A DNA stretch of 64,000 nt, from the NCBI RefSeq assembly GCF_900177515.1, contig NZ_FXAK01000001.1:62001-126000 (forward strand), read 5' to 3'. The notes beneath the pieces are model-generated. The model was not told where the DNA came from and did no database searches. It saw only the letters and a list, made by a program, of their open reading frames with translations. This DNA comes from Azospirillum oryzae. Its GTDB lineage: Bacteria > Pseudomonadota > Alphaproteobacteria > Azospirillales > Azospirillaceae. The position numbers and the translations under genes are program-made. Each line of letters starts with the position of its first letter. Position 1 is the first letter of the stretch. This document shows, piece after piece, positions 47,348 through 54,962 of this stretch.

Positions 47348-48361
47348 TCAGTCCACCGGTGTCGCCCCGACCGGCATCAGCGGGGAGTCGTCACGGTTCG
47401 TCTCCGCCAGTCCCTGGCCGAAACGCTTGTACCAGAGGCCGGTGATGACCGGGACGGCGACCGAGGTGACGATGATGCAGATCGCAACCAGCACGGTGGC
47501 ATCCGCCGCCGCGGGGGCGAATTGCGGGGCGACGGCGGCGATCGCCACCGGGTTGGCCGCCGCCGCGCCGGCGGTGGAGGAGGCGGCGATGCCGGCGGTG
47601 CCGGTGCCGCGGCCGATGATCTTGTCGGCCAGGATCAGCGGAATGCCGGTCAGCACGATGACGCCGAGCGCCAGCAGCACGCCAAGCCCGAGCAGCGGCG
47701 AGAACAGCGTGCCGAGATTGATGGTGTTGCCGAGCGAGAAGGCGAAGAACGGGATCATCAGCTGGCCGCCCGGCGCGAAGAGGGCGCGCAGCTTCGGATC
47801 AAGGTTGCCCAGCGCGAAGCCGACCAGGAAGGGCAGCACGGCGCCGATGAAGATCTGCGGCTCGAAATGCGCCGCACCGGATGCGCCGAGGATGATCATG
47901 CTCATCAGCGGACCGGATTCGATGGAGGTCAGCACGAAGGCGCCGGCCTCCTCCTTGGTGCCGTAGGTCTGCATCAGCGAGGCGTAGAGCCCGCCGTTGG
48001 TCATGTCCATGGCGCAGACGATGGCCAGGATCGACAGACCGGCGAAGAAGCCGCTGTGGATGCCCTCGGGCGGAATGAACTGCGACATCACCAGCACGAT
48101 GATCCAGGCGGCGATCAGCTTGGTCAGGACCAGTGTGCCGGATTTGCGCAGCACCGTTCCGGTGGCGCTCAGCTTAATCGACGCGCCCATGCAGAAGAAC
48201 CACACCGCCAGGATCGGCACCACGCCGGTCATGATCCCCTGGGTGAAGCCTTTGAAATAGCCGGGCGCCTCCGGCACGAAGGTCTTGCACAGCGCACCGA
48301 GCAGCAGCGGCACCAGCATCAGGCCGCCGGGAATCCGATCCATTCTGTCTTTTATGTTCAT
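47348..48361 (-). CDS. 2-keto-3-deoxygluconate permease family transporter
   Basis: 337 aa, KdgT family, about ten membrane helices. Opening block [20 protein letters not shown] and [19 protein letters not shown] are typical, as is [17 protein letters not shown] 48361 has GGAGGAAG upstream; three tandem 13-bp repeats lie directly before it (48374-48412). Imports 2-keto-3-deoxy-D-gluconate or related acids by proton symport. Between the FAH-family hydrolase and the SDR on the same strand. Confidence 0.9.
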   Translation of the reverse strand: MNIKDRMDRIPGGLMLVPLLLGALCKTFVPEAPGYFKGFTQGIMTGVVPILAVWFFCMGASIKLSATGTVLRKSGTLVLTKLIAAWIIVLVMSQFIPPEGIHSGFFAGLSILAIVCAMDMTNGGLYASLMQTYGTKEEAGAFVLTSIESGPLMSMIILGASGAAHFEPQIFIGAVLPFLVGFALGNLDPKLRALFAPGGQLMIPFFAFSLGNTINLGTLFSPLLGLGVLLALGVIVLTGIPLILADKIIGRGTGTAGIAASSTAGAAAANPVAIAAVAPQFAPAAADATVLVAICIIVTSVAVPVITGLWYKRFGQGLAETNRDDSPLMPVGATPVD

Positions 48362-48373
48362 GGGGCGCTTCCT

Positions 48374-48412
48374 CCACAAATCTCGGCCACAAATCTCGGC
48401 CACAAATCTCGG
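48374..48412. repeat. Three perfect 13-bp tandem repeats before the KDG-type permease
   Basis: CCACAAATCTCGG occurs three times head to tail, ending 12 bases upstream of the permease start codon. It lies in the 226-base gap after the FAH-family hydrolase gene. Copy number could vary by slippage, or the units could be iterated binding sites. Confidence 0.9.
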
Positions 48413-48587
48413 ATGGATGAGCGGGCGCAATCCCGCGCTACGGCGAGTTCCCGCTTTCTGCATTGACTGGTACGGGCGGCGATGGGACGCCGAAGAAGGC
48501 CGGGACGGGCGGCGCGGCCGAACTGAAGGCCGAACCCGCGCGCCGCCGGAAAAGCGGGCCGCGACGGATCGCGGCCCGGATAGCTGC

Positions 48588-49433
48588 TCAGGTGGCGGCG
48601 ACGCGCTGGTTCTGCACGCCCAGCCCCTGGATTTCGACGCGGATGCTATCGCCCGGCTTCAGGTAGCGCGGCGGCTTCATGCCCATGCCGACGCCCGGCG
48701 GCGTCCCGGTGGTGATGACGTCGCCCGGCATCAGCGTCATGAACTGCGAGATGTGGGAAACCAGGAACGGCACCTGGAACACCATCGTCCGGGTGGAGCC
48801 GTTCTGCATGGTCTGGCCGTTGACCGACAGCGTCATGGCGAGGTTGTGGACGTCCTCCACCTCGTCCTTGGTGACCAGCCAGGGGCCGAGCGGACCGAAG
48901 GTCGGGCAGCCCTTGCCCTTCGTCCACTGTCCGCCGCCGCGCTCCAGCTGATAACCGCGCTCCGACACGTCGTTGCACACGCAATAGCCGGCAACATAGT
49001 TCAGCGCGTCGGCCTCCGACACGTAGGAGGCGCGCTCGCCGATGACGATGGCGAGTTCGACCTCCCAGTCGGTCTTCTCCGACCCCGGGGGGATCAGCAC
49101 GGTGTCGTCCGGGCCAACGATGCAGGACGGCGCCTTGTTGAACAGCACCGGTTCCGCCGGAACCGGCATGCCGCTTTCCGCCGCATGGTCGGCATAGTTC
49201 AGTCCGACGGCGATGAAGTTGCCGACACCGGTCACGCACGGCCCCAGCCGCACCGCGCCCGAGACCAGCGGCAGATCATCGACCGTGACGGACCGGATCC
49301 TCTCCAGGCTGCTTTTATTCAGAGAAGAACCGTCGATGTCCTTGACAACCGACGACAAGTCCCGGATGGAACCGTCCTTGTCGATCAGGCCCGGCTTCTC
49401 TTCTCCCGGAGCCCCGAAGCGAACGAGTTTCAA
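48588..49433 (-). CDS. FAH-family hydrolase
   Basis: 281 aa, fumarylacetoacetate hydrolase fold. Small N-terminal cap ([20 protein letters not shown]) then the catalytic domain: [10 protein letters not shown], metal ligands in [12 protein letters not shown] and NDVSERGYQ, and the end block [15 protein letters not shown]. Homologues act on 2,4-diketo-3-deoxy acids, acylpyruvates or ureidoglycolate. With the SDR and KDG-type permease downstream, hydrolysis of a 2,4-diketo-3-deoxy acid to pyruvate and a hydroxy acid is the best guess. Divergent from a GntR regulator. Confidence 0.9.
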   Translation of the reverse strand: MKLVRFGAPGEEKPGLIDKDGSIRDLSSVVKDIDGSSLNKSSLERIRSVTVDDLPLVSGAVRLGPCVTGVGNFIAVGLNYADHAAESGMPVPAEPVLFNKAPSCIVGPDDTVLIPPGSEKTDWEVELAIVIGERASYVSEADALNYVAGYCVCNDVSERGYQLERGGGQWTKGKGCPTFGPLGPWLVTKDEVEDVHNLAMTLSVNGQTMQNGSTRTMVFQVPFLVSHISQFMTLMPGDVITTGTPPGVGMGMKPPRYLKPGDSIRVEIQGLGVQNQRVAAT

Positions 49434-49528
49434 AACGTCGTCTCCTTGCGCCGACCAGCTTTGTGGTCAATTTTTCAGGATTGCTGCGTTACCATACAGT
49501 TTCCACGGATCATTTATGCTGTCAACGG

Positions 49529-49558
49529 TTTTCGAATGAGGATAGGATTTTCGAAAAT
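49529..49558. promoter_or_regulatory. Paired TTTTCGAA motifs before the GntR gene
   Basis: TTTTCGAA occurs at 49529-49536 and within the perfect palindrome ATTTTCGAAAAT (49547-49558), 19 bases apart start to start. They lie in the divergent spacer between the FAH-family and GntR genes and could be the GntR operator. Evidence is the repeat and palindrome only. Confidence 0.5.
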
Positions 49559-49585
49559 GTCGGTGCCGGTTTGGAAGGAGCAGTC

Positions 49586-50269
49586 ATGAAGGATCGTGCC
49601 GAGACACGCACGCTGGCGGGCGACGCCTATGCCGTCATTCACCGGGCGATCCGCTCCGGCCTGCTGAAGCCCGGCCAGCGCCTGCGCTTCGCCGAATTGC
49701 AGGCCCTGTGCGGCATGAGCGTTTCACCGGTGCGCGAGGCGCTGGTCCGGCTGACCGCGGAAGGCTTCACCGTCTCGGACGATCACCGCGGCTTCTCGGT
49801 GGCGCCGCTGTCGGTTGCCGAACTGCTGGACATCGTCGCCACCCGCAAGCTGCTGGAAGGCGAGGCGCTGCGCCTGTCGATCGAAAACGGCGACTCGGAA
49901 TGGGAGGGCCGGCTGCTGGCGGCGCACCACATGATGTCGCGCCTGCCCCGCGAACGCGACGACCTGCCGACCGCCATCCGAGAGGATTGGGACCTACGGC
50001 ATGCCGATTTCCACCGCATCCTGATCTCCGCCTGCGGGTCGCCGATCCTGATCGAGCTGTGCGAGAAGCTGTTCGTCCGGGCCGACCGCTACCGCCGTCT
50101 GTCGGTCAGCGTGCCCAAACAGGACCGTGACGTGGTTCGTGAACATGAGCGGATCATGAGTTGTGCCATCGACCGCAACGCCGAAGAGGCGGTGGCGGCC
50201 CTGAAGGACCACTATCAGCGCACCGCCGACGCCGTCCAGCGGCTGTTCGAGATGCAGGAGGCGCTCTGA
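49586..50269 (+). CDS. GntR-family (FCD) regulator next to the 2-keto-3-deoxy-acid genes
   Basis: 227 aa. Winged HTH (about 12-75; LRFAELQALCGMSVSPVREAL) and an FCD effector domain (about 85-215) with metal-binding His residues in RHADFHRIL and REHERIM. Start 49586 has GGAAGGAG 5 bases upstream. Divergent from the FAH-family hydrolase, so probably the repressor of the hydrolase-permease-SDR group, released by a sugar acid. Confidence 0.9.
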   Translation: MKDRAETRTLAGDAYAVIHRAIRSGLLKPGQRLRFAELQALCGMSVSPVREALVRLTAEGFTVSDDHRGFSVAPLSVAELLDIVATRKLLEGEALRLSIENGDSEWEGRLLAAHHMMSRLPRERDDLPTAIREDWDLRHADFHRILISACGSPILIELCEKLFVRADRYRRLSVSVPKQDRDVVREHERIMSCAIDRNAEEAVAALKDHYQRTADAVQRLFEMQEAL

Positions 50270-50302
50270 GCCGTCCCATGGTCAAGTAAGAGGCACGCAC
50301 GC

Positions 50303-50953
50303 ATGGCCATCTACAGCCACCACATCCTGCCCCGGATGATCAACTGGGTCATGGGGCAGGCGATGCTCGCGGAGGCCCGCGCCAGGGTTGCCGGGCTGGC
50401 GCGCGGGCGTGTTCTGGAGATCGGCATCGGCTCCGGCCGCAACCTGCCCTTCTATGGCGCGGCGGCCGGGGAGATCGTCGGCGTCGATCCCTCCGCCGAA
50501 CTTCTCGCCATGGCCCGTCAGGCCGCGGCGCAGTCGCCCCGTCCGGTGAGCTTGGTGGAACAAACCGCCGAACGCTTGCCGTTCGAGGACGACAGCTTCG
50601 ACACCGTGGTGGTGACATGGTCCCTGTGCAGCATACCCGACCCGTCCGCCGCCCTGACGGAGGCGCGCCGGGTGCTGAAACCGGGCGGGGAGTTGCGCTT
50701 CGTCGAGCATGGGCTTGCCCCGGCCCCGTCTGTCCGGCGCTGGCAGCGCCGCCTGACGCCGCTGTGGTCGCGCTGTTCGGGCGGCTGCCACCTGGACCGC
50801 AAGATGGACGATTTGATCCGGGCGGCCGGATTCGAGATCACCGACCTGACGGAAAGCCACCTGCCGGGCCCGAAGATCATGACCTTCATGTATGAGGGAA
50901 CGGCGGTGCCGTCAGGCGGCGCAGCGCCTCCACCGCCGCAGCGGGCGTGGTGA
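50303..50953 (+). CDS. SAM-dependent methyltransferase (class I)
   Basis: 216 aa. Motif I VLEIGIGSGRNLPFY (about 37-51), motif II GVDPS, and LPFEDDSFDTVVVTWSLCSI typical of UbiE/phospholipid N-methyltransferase-type enzymes. Substrate unknown; a membrane or small-molecule acceptor is possible. The last 23 codons overlap the converging racemase gene and encode a Gly/Pro-rich tail, so the end may be loosely conserved. Behind the GntR gene by 33 bases but likely a separate function. Confidence 0.82.
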   Translation: MAIYSHHILPRMINWVMGQAMLAEARARVAGLARGRVLEIGIGSGRNLPFYGAAAGEIVGVDPSAELLAMARQAAAQSPRPVSLVEQTAERLPFEDDSFDTVVVTWSLCSIPDPSAALTEARRVLKPGGELRFVEHGLAPAPSVRRWQRRLTPLWSRCSGGCHLDRKMDDLIRAAGFEITDLTESHLPGPKIMTFMYEGTAVPSGGAAPPPPQRAW

Positions 50954-51599
50954 GCACCGGGACCGACAGCAGCGGCTGCAGCCTTGCCTGGGCGCGCGCC
51001 ATCGAGAACTGGCCGAGGACGACGACATCGCAGCCCGCCAACTGCCCGGCGGTTTCCGCGACGCGGTCGTCATGGCCGTCGCCGTCACCGCTCTTCAGCG
51101 CGGCCAGTGCGCCGTCGGCGATGGCGACGGTGACCTCGATCCGGCGGCCGGCTGCTGCGGCCATCGCCAGCAGTTCGGTGCGCAGCGAGTCGGCGGAGGG
51201 GCCGAAGCTGACGACGATGCCGATCCGGCCGCCGATCGCCATCGCCGCCTCGAAGGCCGACTCGTTCGGCCGCAGGACCGGGATCGCCAGGCACGGCTTG
51301 ACGGCGTCGATGGCCGGGGCGAAGGCGGAGCAGGTGAACAGAATGCCCGCCGTCCGCCCGCCCGCCCCCACCGTGCCGGCGGCATAGTCGGCGAGCGTCC
51401 GGAAGCGCCCCATCATCGCCTCGTCGAGCCGGCCGGCCTCGGCCAGATCGACGGCGAGCGAGGTATCGAGAAGGTCGAAGATCCGCGCCTCGGGCCAATG
51501 CGCCCGGAAGGCGGCCCGCGCCGGACCCACCGACTCCTCCAGCGCATGGATCAGGGCGATGCGCGGTCCCTGCAAGCTGGCCGTGCTGTCGGCATTCAT
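50886..51599 (-). CDS. Asp/Glu racemase-family protein
   Basis: 237 aa. Racemase-like fold with cysteines in GILFTCSAFAPA (about residue 108) as one catalytic candidate; the second position, in VVVLGQFSMARAQA, lacks a Cys, so classical two-cysteine racemization is doubtful. GGGAGAGAG lies before ATG 51599. Divergent from a GntR gene with the palindrome TATGATGCATCATA between. Possibly part of the same amino-acid-related pathway as the kinase-phospholyase pair. Its 3' end overlaps the methyltransferase gene by 68 bases. Confidence 0.78.
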   Translation of the reverse strand: MNADSTASLQGPRIALIHALEESVGPARAAFRAHWPEARIFDLLDTSLAVDLAEAGRLDEAMMGRFRTLADYAAGTVGAGGRTAGILFTCSAFAPAIDAVKPCLAIPVLRPNESAFEAAMAIGGRIGIVVSFGPSADSLRTELLAMAAAAGRRIEVTVAIADGALAALKSGDGDGHDDRVAETAGQLAGCDVVVLGQFSMARAQARLQPLLSVPVLTTPAAAVEALRRLTAPPFPHT

Positions 51600-51684
51600 G
51601 CGCTCTCTCCCTCTTGGGTCTTCCGCAGGGTGGGTATGGACATCACGTGCGGCGGCACTTGACCCCCGGCCACTCCCGGCTCAT

Positions 51685-51698
51685 TATGATGCATCATA
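51685..51698. promoter_or_regulatory. Perfect palindrome TATGATGCATCATA (GntR operator candidate)
   Basis: 14-bp perfect palindrome in the divergent spacer between the racemase-family gene and the GntR gene. Its core TGATGCATCA recurs at 52490-52499 before the kinase gene. Repeated use around one GntR gene is strong evidence of an operator. Confidence 0.72.
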
Positions 51699-51731
51699 CA
51701 GCAAAAGCGGACGGCGGGTGAAGGGCAGACG

Positions 51732-52442
51732 ATGAGCGGGTTCGACCTCACCCTTCTTGAACACGACAATCTCGGCAGCACGATCTACCAGCGGCTGTGC
51801 GAGGCTCTGATGAAGGGCGTGTTCAAGCCGAACGACCGCCTCAAGATCCGCGATCTGGCCGAACGGCTGGGGACGAGCGTCACCCCGGTGCGCGACGCCA
51901 TCCTGCGTCTGGTGCAGGATCAGGCGCTGGTGCTGCGCTCGCCGCGTGACATCCGCGTGCCGATGCTGACCCGCGCCGCCTACCTCGAGATCCGCGACAT
52001 CCGCGTCAACCTCGAAGGGCTCGCCGCCGCGCGCGCCGCGGAAAAGGCCACGCCGGCCCAGATTGCGCAGTTGGAAGCCCTGCTGAATCACAATGAGGAC
52101 GCGCTGGCCGCCGGCGACACCGCGCGGGCCACCGAACTCAACCAGATCTTCCATTTCAAGCTGTCGGAGATCGCCGACATGCCGGTGCTCGGCGACATTC
52201 TGCGGCGGTTGTGGCTGCAGATGGGGCCGTTGATCGCCGACGTCTATGGCGGTGCCGGGCGGACGATGATCGACCACCATTACCCGCTGATGGAGGCCAT
52301 CCGCCGCCACGACGGCCCGGCCGCCGCCCACGCCATCCAGACCGACATCCTGCTGGCCAGCGGCCCGATCCTGGAGCGGATCGACGGCGCGACCATGGCT
52401 ACTCCTGCCCCTGCCCCGGCGTCCAGGGCGCTGGTTTCCTGA
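51732..52442 (+). CDS. GntR-family (FCD) regulator of the kinase-phospholyase genes
   Basis: 236 aa. GntR HTH (about 20-80; LKIRDLAERLGTSVTPVRDAI) and FCD domain (about 90-220), with His in the usual metal positions (IFHFKL, MIDHHYPLMEAI). AAGGG precedes ATG 51732. Two copies of a TGATGCATCA palindrome, one before this gene and one before the kinase, suggest it controls itself, the divergent racemase-family gene and the kinase-phospholyase pair. Confidence 0.9.
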   Translation: MSGFDLTLLEHDNLGSTIYQRLCEALMKGVFKPNDRLKIRDLAERLGTSVTPVRDAILRLVQDQALVLRSPRDIRVPMLTRAAYLEIRDIRVNLEGLAAARAAEKATPAQIAQLEALLNHNEDALAAGDTARATELNQIFHFKLSEIADMPVLGDILRRLWLQMGPLIADVYGGAGRTMIDHHYPLMEAIRRHDGPAAAHAIQTDILLASGPILERIDGATMATPAPAPASRALVS

Positions 52443-52489
52443 AACCCCTCCCCCCACATCGGTTTGCAAGGCCGGTTCGTTCATGACGA

Positions 52490-52499
52490 TGATGCATCA
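52490..52499. promoter_or_regulatory. Second TGATGCATCA palindrome, before the kinase gene
   Basis: Same core as the 51685-51698 palindrome, 38 bases before the kinase ATG at 52537. Its presence here argues against the earlier in-frame ATG at 52483 as the kinase start. Confidence 0.68.
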
Positions 52500-52536
52500 A
52501 ACATTGAAAGCTTCGAGCGACGAGGAGAGTGCGGTC

Positions 52537-53574
52537 ATGACGCAGCCCGATGTTCTGACCACCGCCGCACCGCCGATCTCCGCGATCGAGGCCGGCGCCA
52601 TGATGCAGCGGTGCTTCGGGGTGAGCGGCAGCATCCGCGAACTCAGCAGCGAACGCGACCGCAACTTCCACATCACCACGCCCGATGGGCAAGGTTATGT
52701 GCTGAAGTTCACCAACCCGGCGGAACCGGCGCTGGTCACCAGCTTCCAGACCGGGGCGATGCAGCATGTGGCCCTTCGCGACCCGTCCCTGCCGGTGCCG
52801 CGAGTGGTGCCGACGCTGGATGGGGAGTCCCAGGCGACCGTTCGGGTCGATGGCCACGCGATGATCCTGCGCCTGCTGACCTATCTCGACGGCACGCCGC
52901 TGCACGCGGCGCCGGCCTCACCGGGGCAGATGCGGGCATTGGGCACGACGCTGGCCCGGCTGGATCTGGCGCTGGCCGACTACGAGCATCCCGGCTCGGA
53001 GCGCGACCTGCTGTGGGACATCACCCGCACCGCCAGCGTTGCCGACCGGCTGCATTACCTGATGGACGGCCCGCGCCGCGGGATGGTGGAGCGCTTCATC
53101 GCCCGCTTCGCCGATCTGGTGGCCCCGCGCCTGCCGGCCCTGCGGCATCAGGTGATCCACAACGACCTCAATCCGCACAACGCGGTGGTCGATCCGGTCG
53201 GGCACGAGACGGTCACCGGGATCATCGATTTCGGCGACGCGCTGAGGGCGCCGCTGGTCAACGATCTGGCGACGGCGCTTGCCTACCACGTCACCAGCGG
53301 CGAGACGCCCTTCGGCTCCCTGGTCGAGATGACCGGCGCCTTCACCGCCGTGCTGCCGCTGACGGATGACGAGGTGGACCTGCTGCCCGATCTGGTGGCG
53401 GCCCGCTTGGCCCTCACCATCGCCATCACCGGTTGGCGGGCCGCCGAATATCCGGCCAACGCCGCCTACATCCTGCGGAATGCCGAACGCGCCTTCGCCG
53501 GCCTGGAAAAGCTGACCGGCGACGAGGCCGCCACCGCGCGCCGTCTGCTCCATCGCGCCTGCCAGAGAGTGTGA
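52537..53574 (+). CDS. APH-fold phosphotransferase, hydroxylysine-kinase-like
   Basis: 345 aa. Aminoglycoside phosphotransferase/choline kinase fold: K57 in YVLKFTN, catalytic loop VIHNDLNPHN (HND 208-210), metal motif IIDFGD (DFGD 231-234). The block after it, ALRAPLVNDLATALAYH, is typical of hydroxylysine kinase-like proteins. ATG 52537 has GAGGAG 9 bases upstream. It is followed 6 bases later by a class III PLP enzyme of the phospholyase type, so it probably phosphorylates a hydroxyl group on an amino compound that the next enzyme then removes as phosphate. Substrate unknown (5-hydroxylysine is one candidate). Confidence 0.83.
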   Translation: MTQPDVLTTAAPPISAIEAGAMMQRCFGVSGSIRELSSERDRNFHITTPDGQGYVLKFTNPAEPALVTSFQTGAMQHVALRDPSLPVPRVVPTLDGESQATVRVDGHAMILRLLTYLDGTPLHAAPASPGQMRALGTTLARLDLALADYEHPGSERDLLWDITRTASVADRLHYLMDGPRRGMVERFIARFADLVAPRLPALRHQVIHNDLNPHNAVVDPVGHETVTGIIDFGDALRAPLVNDLATALAYHVTSGETPFGSLVEMTGAFTAVLPLTDDEVDLLPDLVAARLALTIAITGWRAAEYPANAAYILRNAERAFAGLEKLTGDEAATARRLLHRACQRV

Positions 53575-53580
53575 CCCGTC

Positions 53581-54897
53581 ATGACCATGATCAACGCCTA
53601 TGCGCCCGACGCCGCCGGTTCCTTGCCGGAGCGCGAGCGCGCCCTGATCGCCCGCCGCGAAAAGCTGCTCGGCCCGGCCTACCGCCTGTTCTACGCCGAC
53701 CCGATCCATGTGGTGCGGGGGGAGGGCTCCTACCTCTATGACGCGGACGGCAATCGTTATCTGGACGCCTACAACAACGTCGCCTCGGTCGGGCACTGCC
53801 GGCCGGAGGTGGTGGAGGCGATGGCGATGCAGGCGGCGGTGCTGAACACCCACACCCGCTATCTGACCGACGGAATCCTCGACTTCGCCGAAGCCTTCCT
53901 GGCGGAATTCCCGGCGCCGCTGTCGCACCTGATGCTGACCTGCACCGGCAGCGAGGCCAACGATCTGGCCCTGCGCGTCGCCCGCCATCACACCGGCGGC
54001 ACCGGCGTCGTCATCGCGCACAACGCCTATCACGGCGTCACCTCGGCGCTGGCGGAGATGTCGCCGTCGCTGGGCGGCGCGGTGAAGCTGGGCGACCATG
54101 TCCGCGTCGTGCCGGCCCCCGACAGCTACCGCATCCCGGAGGCTGAGATCGGCGCCGCCTTCGCCCGCTCGGTCGAGGCGGCCATCGCCGACCTGCGCGA
54201 GAAGGGGATCGCCCCGGCGGCGCTGCTGGTCGACACTATCTTCTCCAGCAGCGGCGTCTTCACCGATCCGGCCGGCTTCCTTGCCCCGGCGGCGGAGGCG
54301 ATGCGCAAGGCCGGCGGCATCTTCATCGCCGACGAGGTCCAGCCCGGCTTCGGCCGGCTCGGCACCCACATGTGGGGCTTCGCCCGCCACGGGCTGGTGC
54401 CCGACATCGTGACGGTCGGCAAGCCGATGGGCAACGGCCATCCGGTGGCCGGCGCGGTGTTCCGGCCCGAGGTGATCGAGGCGTTCGGCCGCAGCCAGCG
54501 ATATTTCAACACCTTCGGCGGCAACCCGGTGTCCTGCGCCGTGGCGCTGGCCGTGCTGCGCGTCATCAAGACCGAACGGCTGCAGGAGAACGCCCTGACC
54601 GTCGGCACGCAGATGATCGAGGGGCTGCGCGCGCTCGCCGCCAAGCACGATCTGATCGGCGACGTCCGCGGCAGCGGCCTGTTCATCGGCGTCGAGATGG
54701 TGCGCGACCGCAAGCTGAAGACCCCGGCGCCGGAGGAAACCGCCCGCGTGGTGAACGACATGCGGCGCCGCCGGGTGCTGATCAGCGCCACCGGGCAGGA
54801 GGGGCACATTCTGAAGATCCGGCCGCCGCTGGTGTTCTCGCCCGACGACGCCCGGCTGTTCCTCGCCACGCTGGACGAGGTGCTGGCGGCGCTTTGA
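53581..54897 (+). CDS. Class III PLP enzyme, AGXT2L-type phospholyase candidate
   Basis: 438 aa. PLP lysine K281 in DIVTVGKPMGNGHPVAG; this GKP(M/I)GNGHPVA block is characteristic of AGXT2L1/AGXT2L2 ethanolamine-phosphate and phosphohydroxylysine phospholyases rather than ordinary omega-aminotransferases. Other family marks: DADGNRYLDAYNNVASVGHC, TCTGSEANDLALRVAR, IADEVQPGFGRLGTHMWGF. Six bases after the kinase gene, in one operon. Expected reaction: elimination of phosphate and ammonia from an O-phospho-amino compound, giving an aldehyde or semialdehyde. Plain transamination cannot be excluded. Confidence 0.83.
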   Translation: MTMINAYAPDAAGSLPERERALIARREKLLGPAYRLFYADPIHVVRGEGSYLYDADGNRYLDAYNNVASVGHCRPEVVEAMAMQAAVLNTHTRYLTDGILDFAEAFLAEFPAPLSHLMLTCTGSEANDLALRVARHHTGGTGVVIAHNAYHGVTSALAEMSPSLGGAVKLGDHVRVVPAPDSYRIPEAEIGAAFARSVEAAIADLREKGIAPAALLVDTIFSSSGVFTDPAGFLAPAAEAMRKAGGIFIADEVQPGFGRLGTHMWGFARHGLVPDIVTVGKPMGNGHPVAGAVFRPEVIEAFGRSQRYFNTFGGNPVSCAVALAVLRVIKTERLQENALTVGTQMIEGLRALAAKHDLIGDVRGSGLFIGVEMVRDRKLKTPAPEETARVVNDMRRRRVLISATGQEGHILKIRPPLVFSPDDARLFLATLDEVLAAL

Positions 54898-54962
54898 CCG
54901 GGAGGACCGCGCCGGTCAGGACTGCGCCCTGCCGGTCCGGCCGACGTGCCGGGCGGCGTCCG

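Noticed and set aside
50886..50953. Overlap of methyltransferase and racemase genes as a frameshift
   Set aside because: Both frames end cleanly and the overlap affects only C-terminal tails; no sign of a broken gene.
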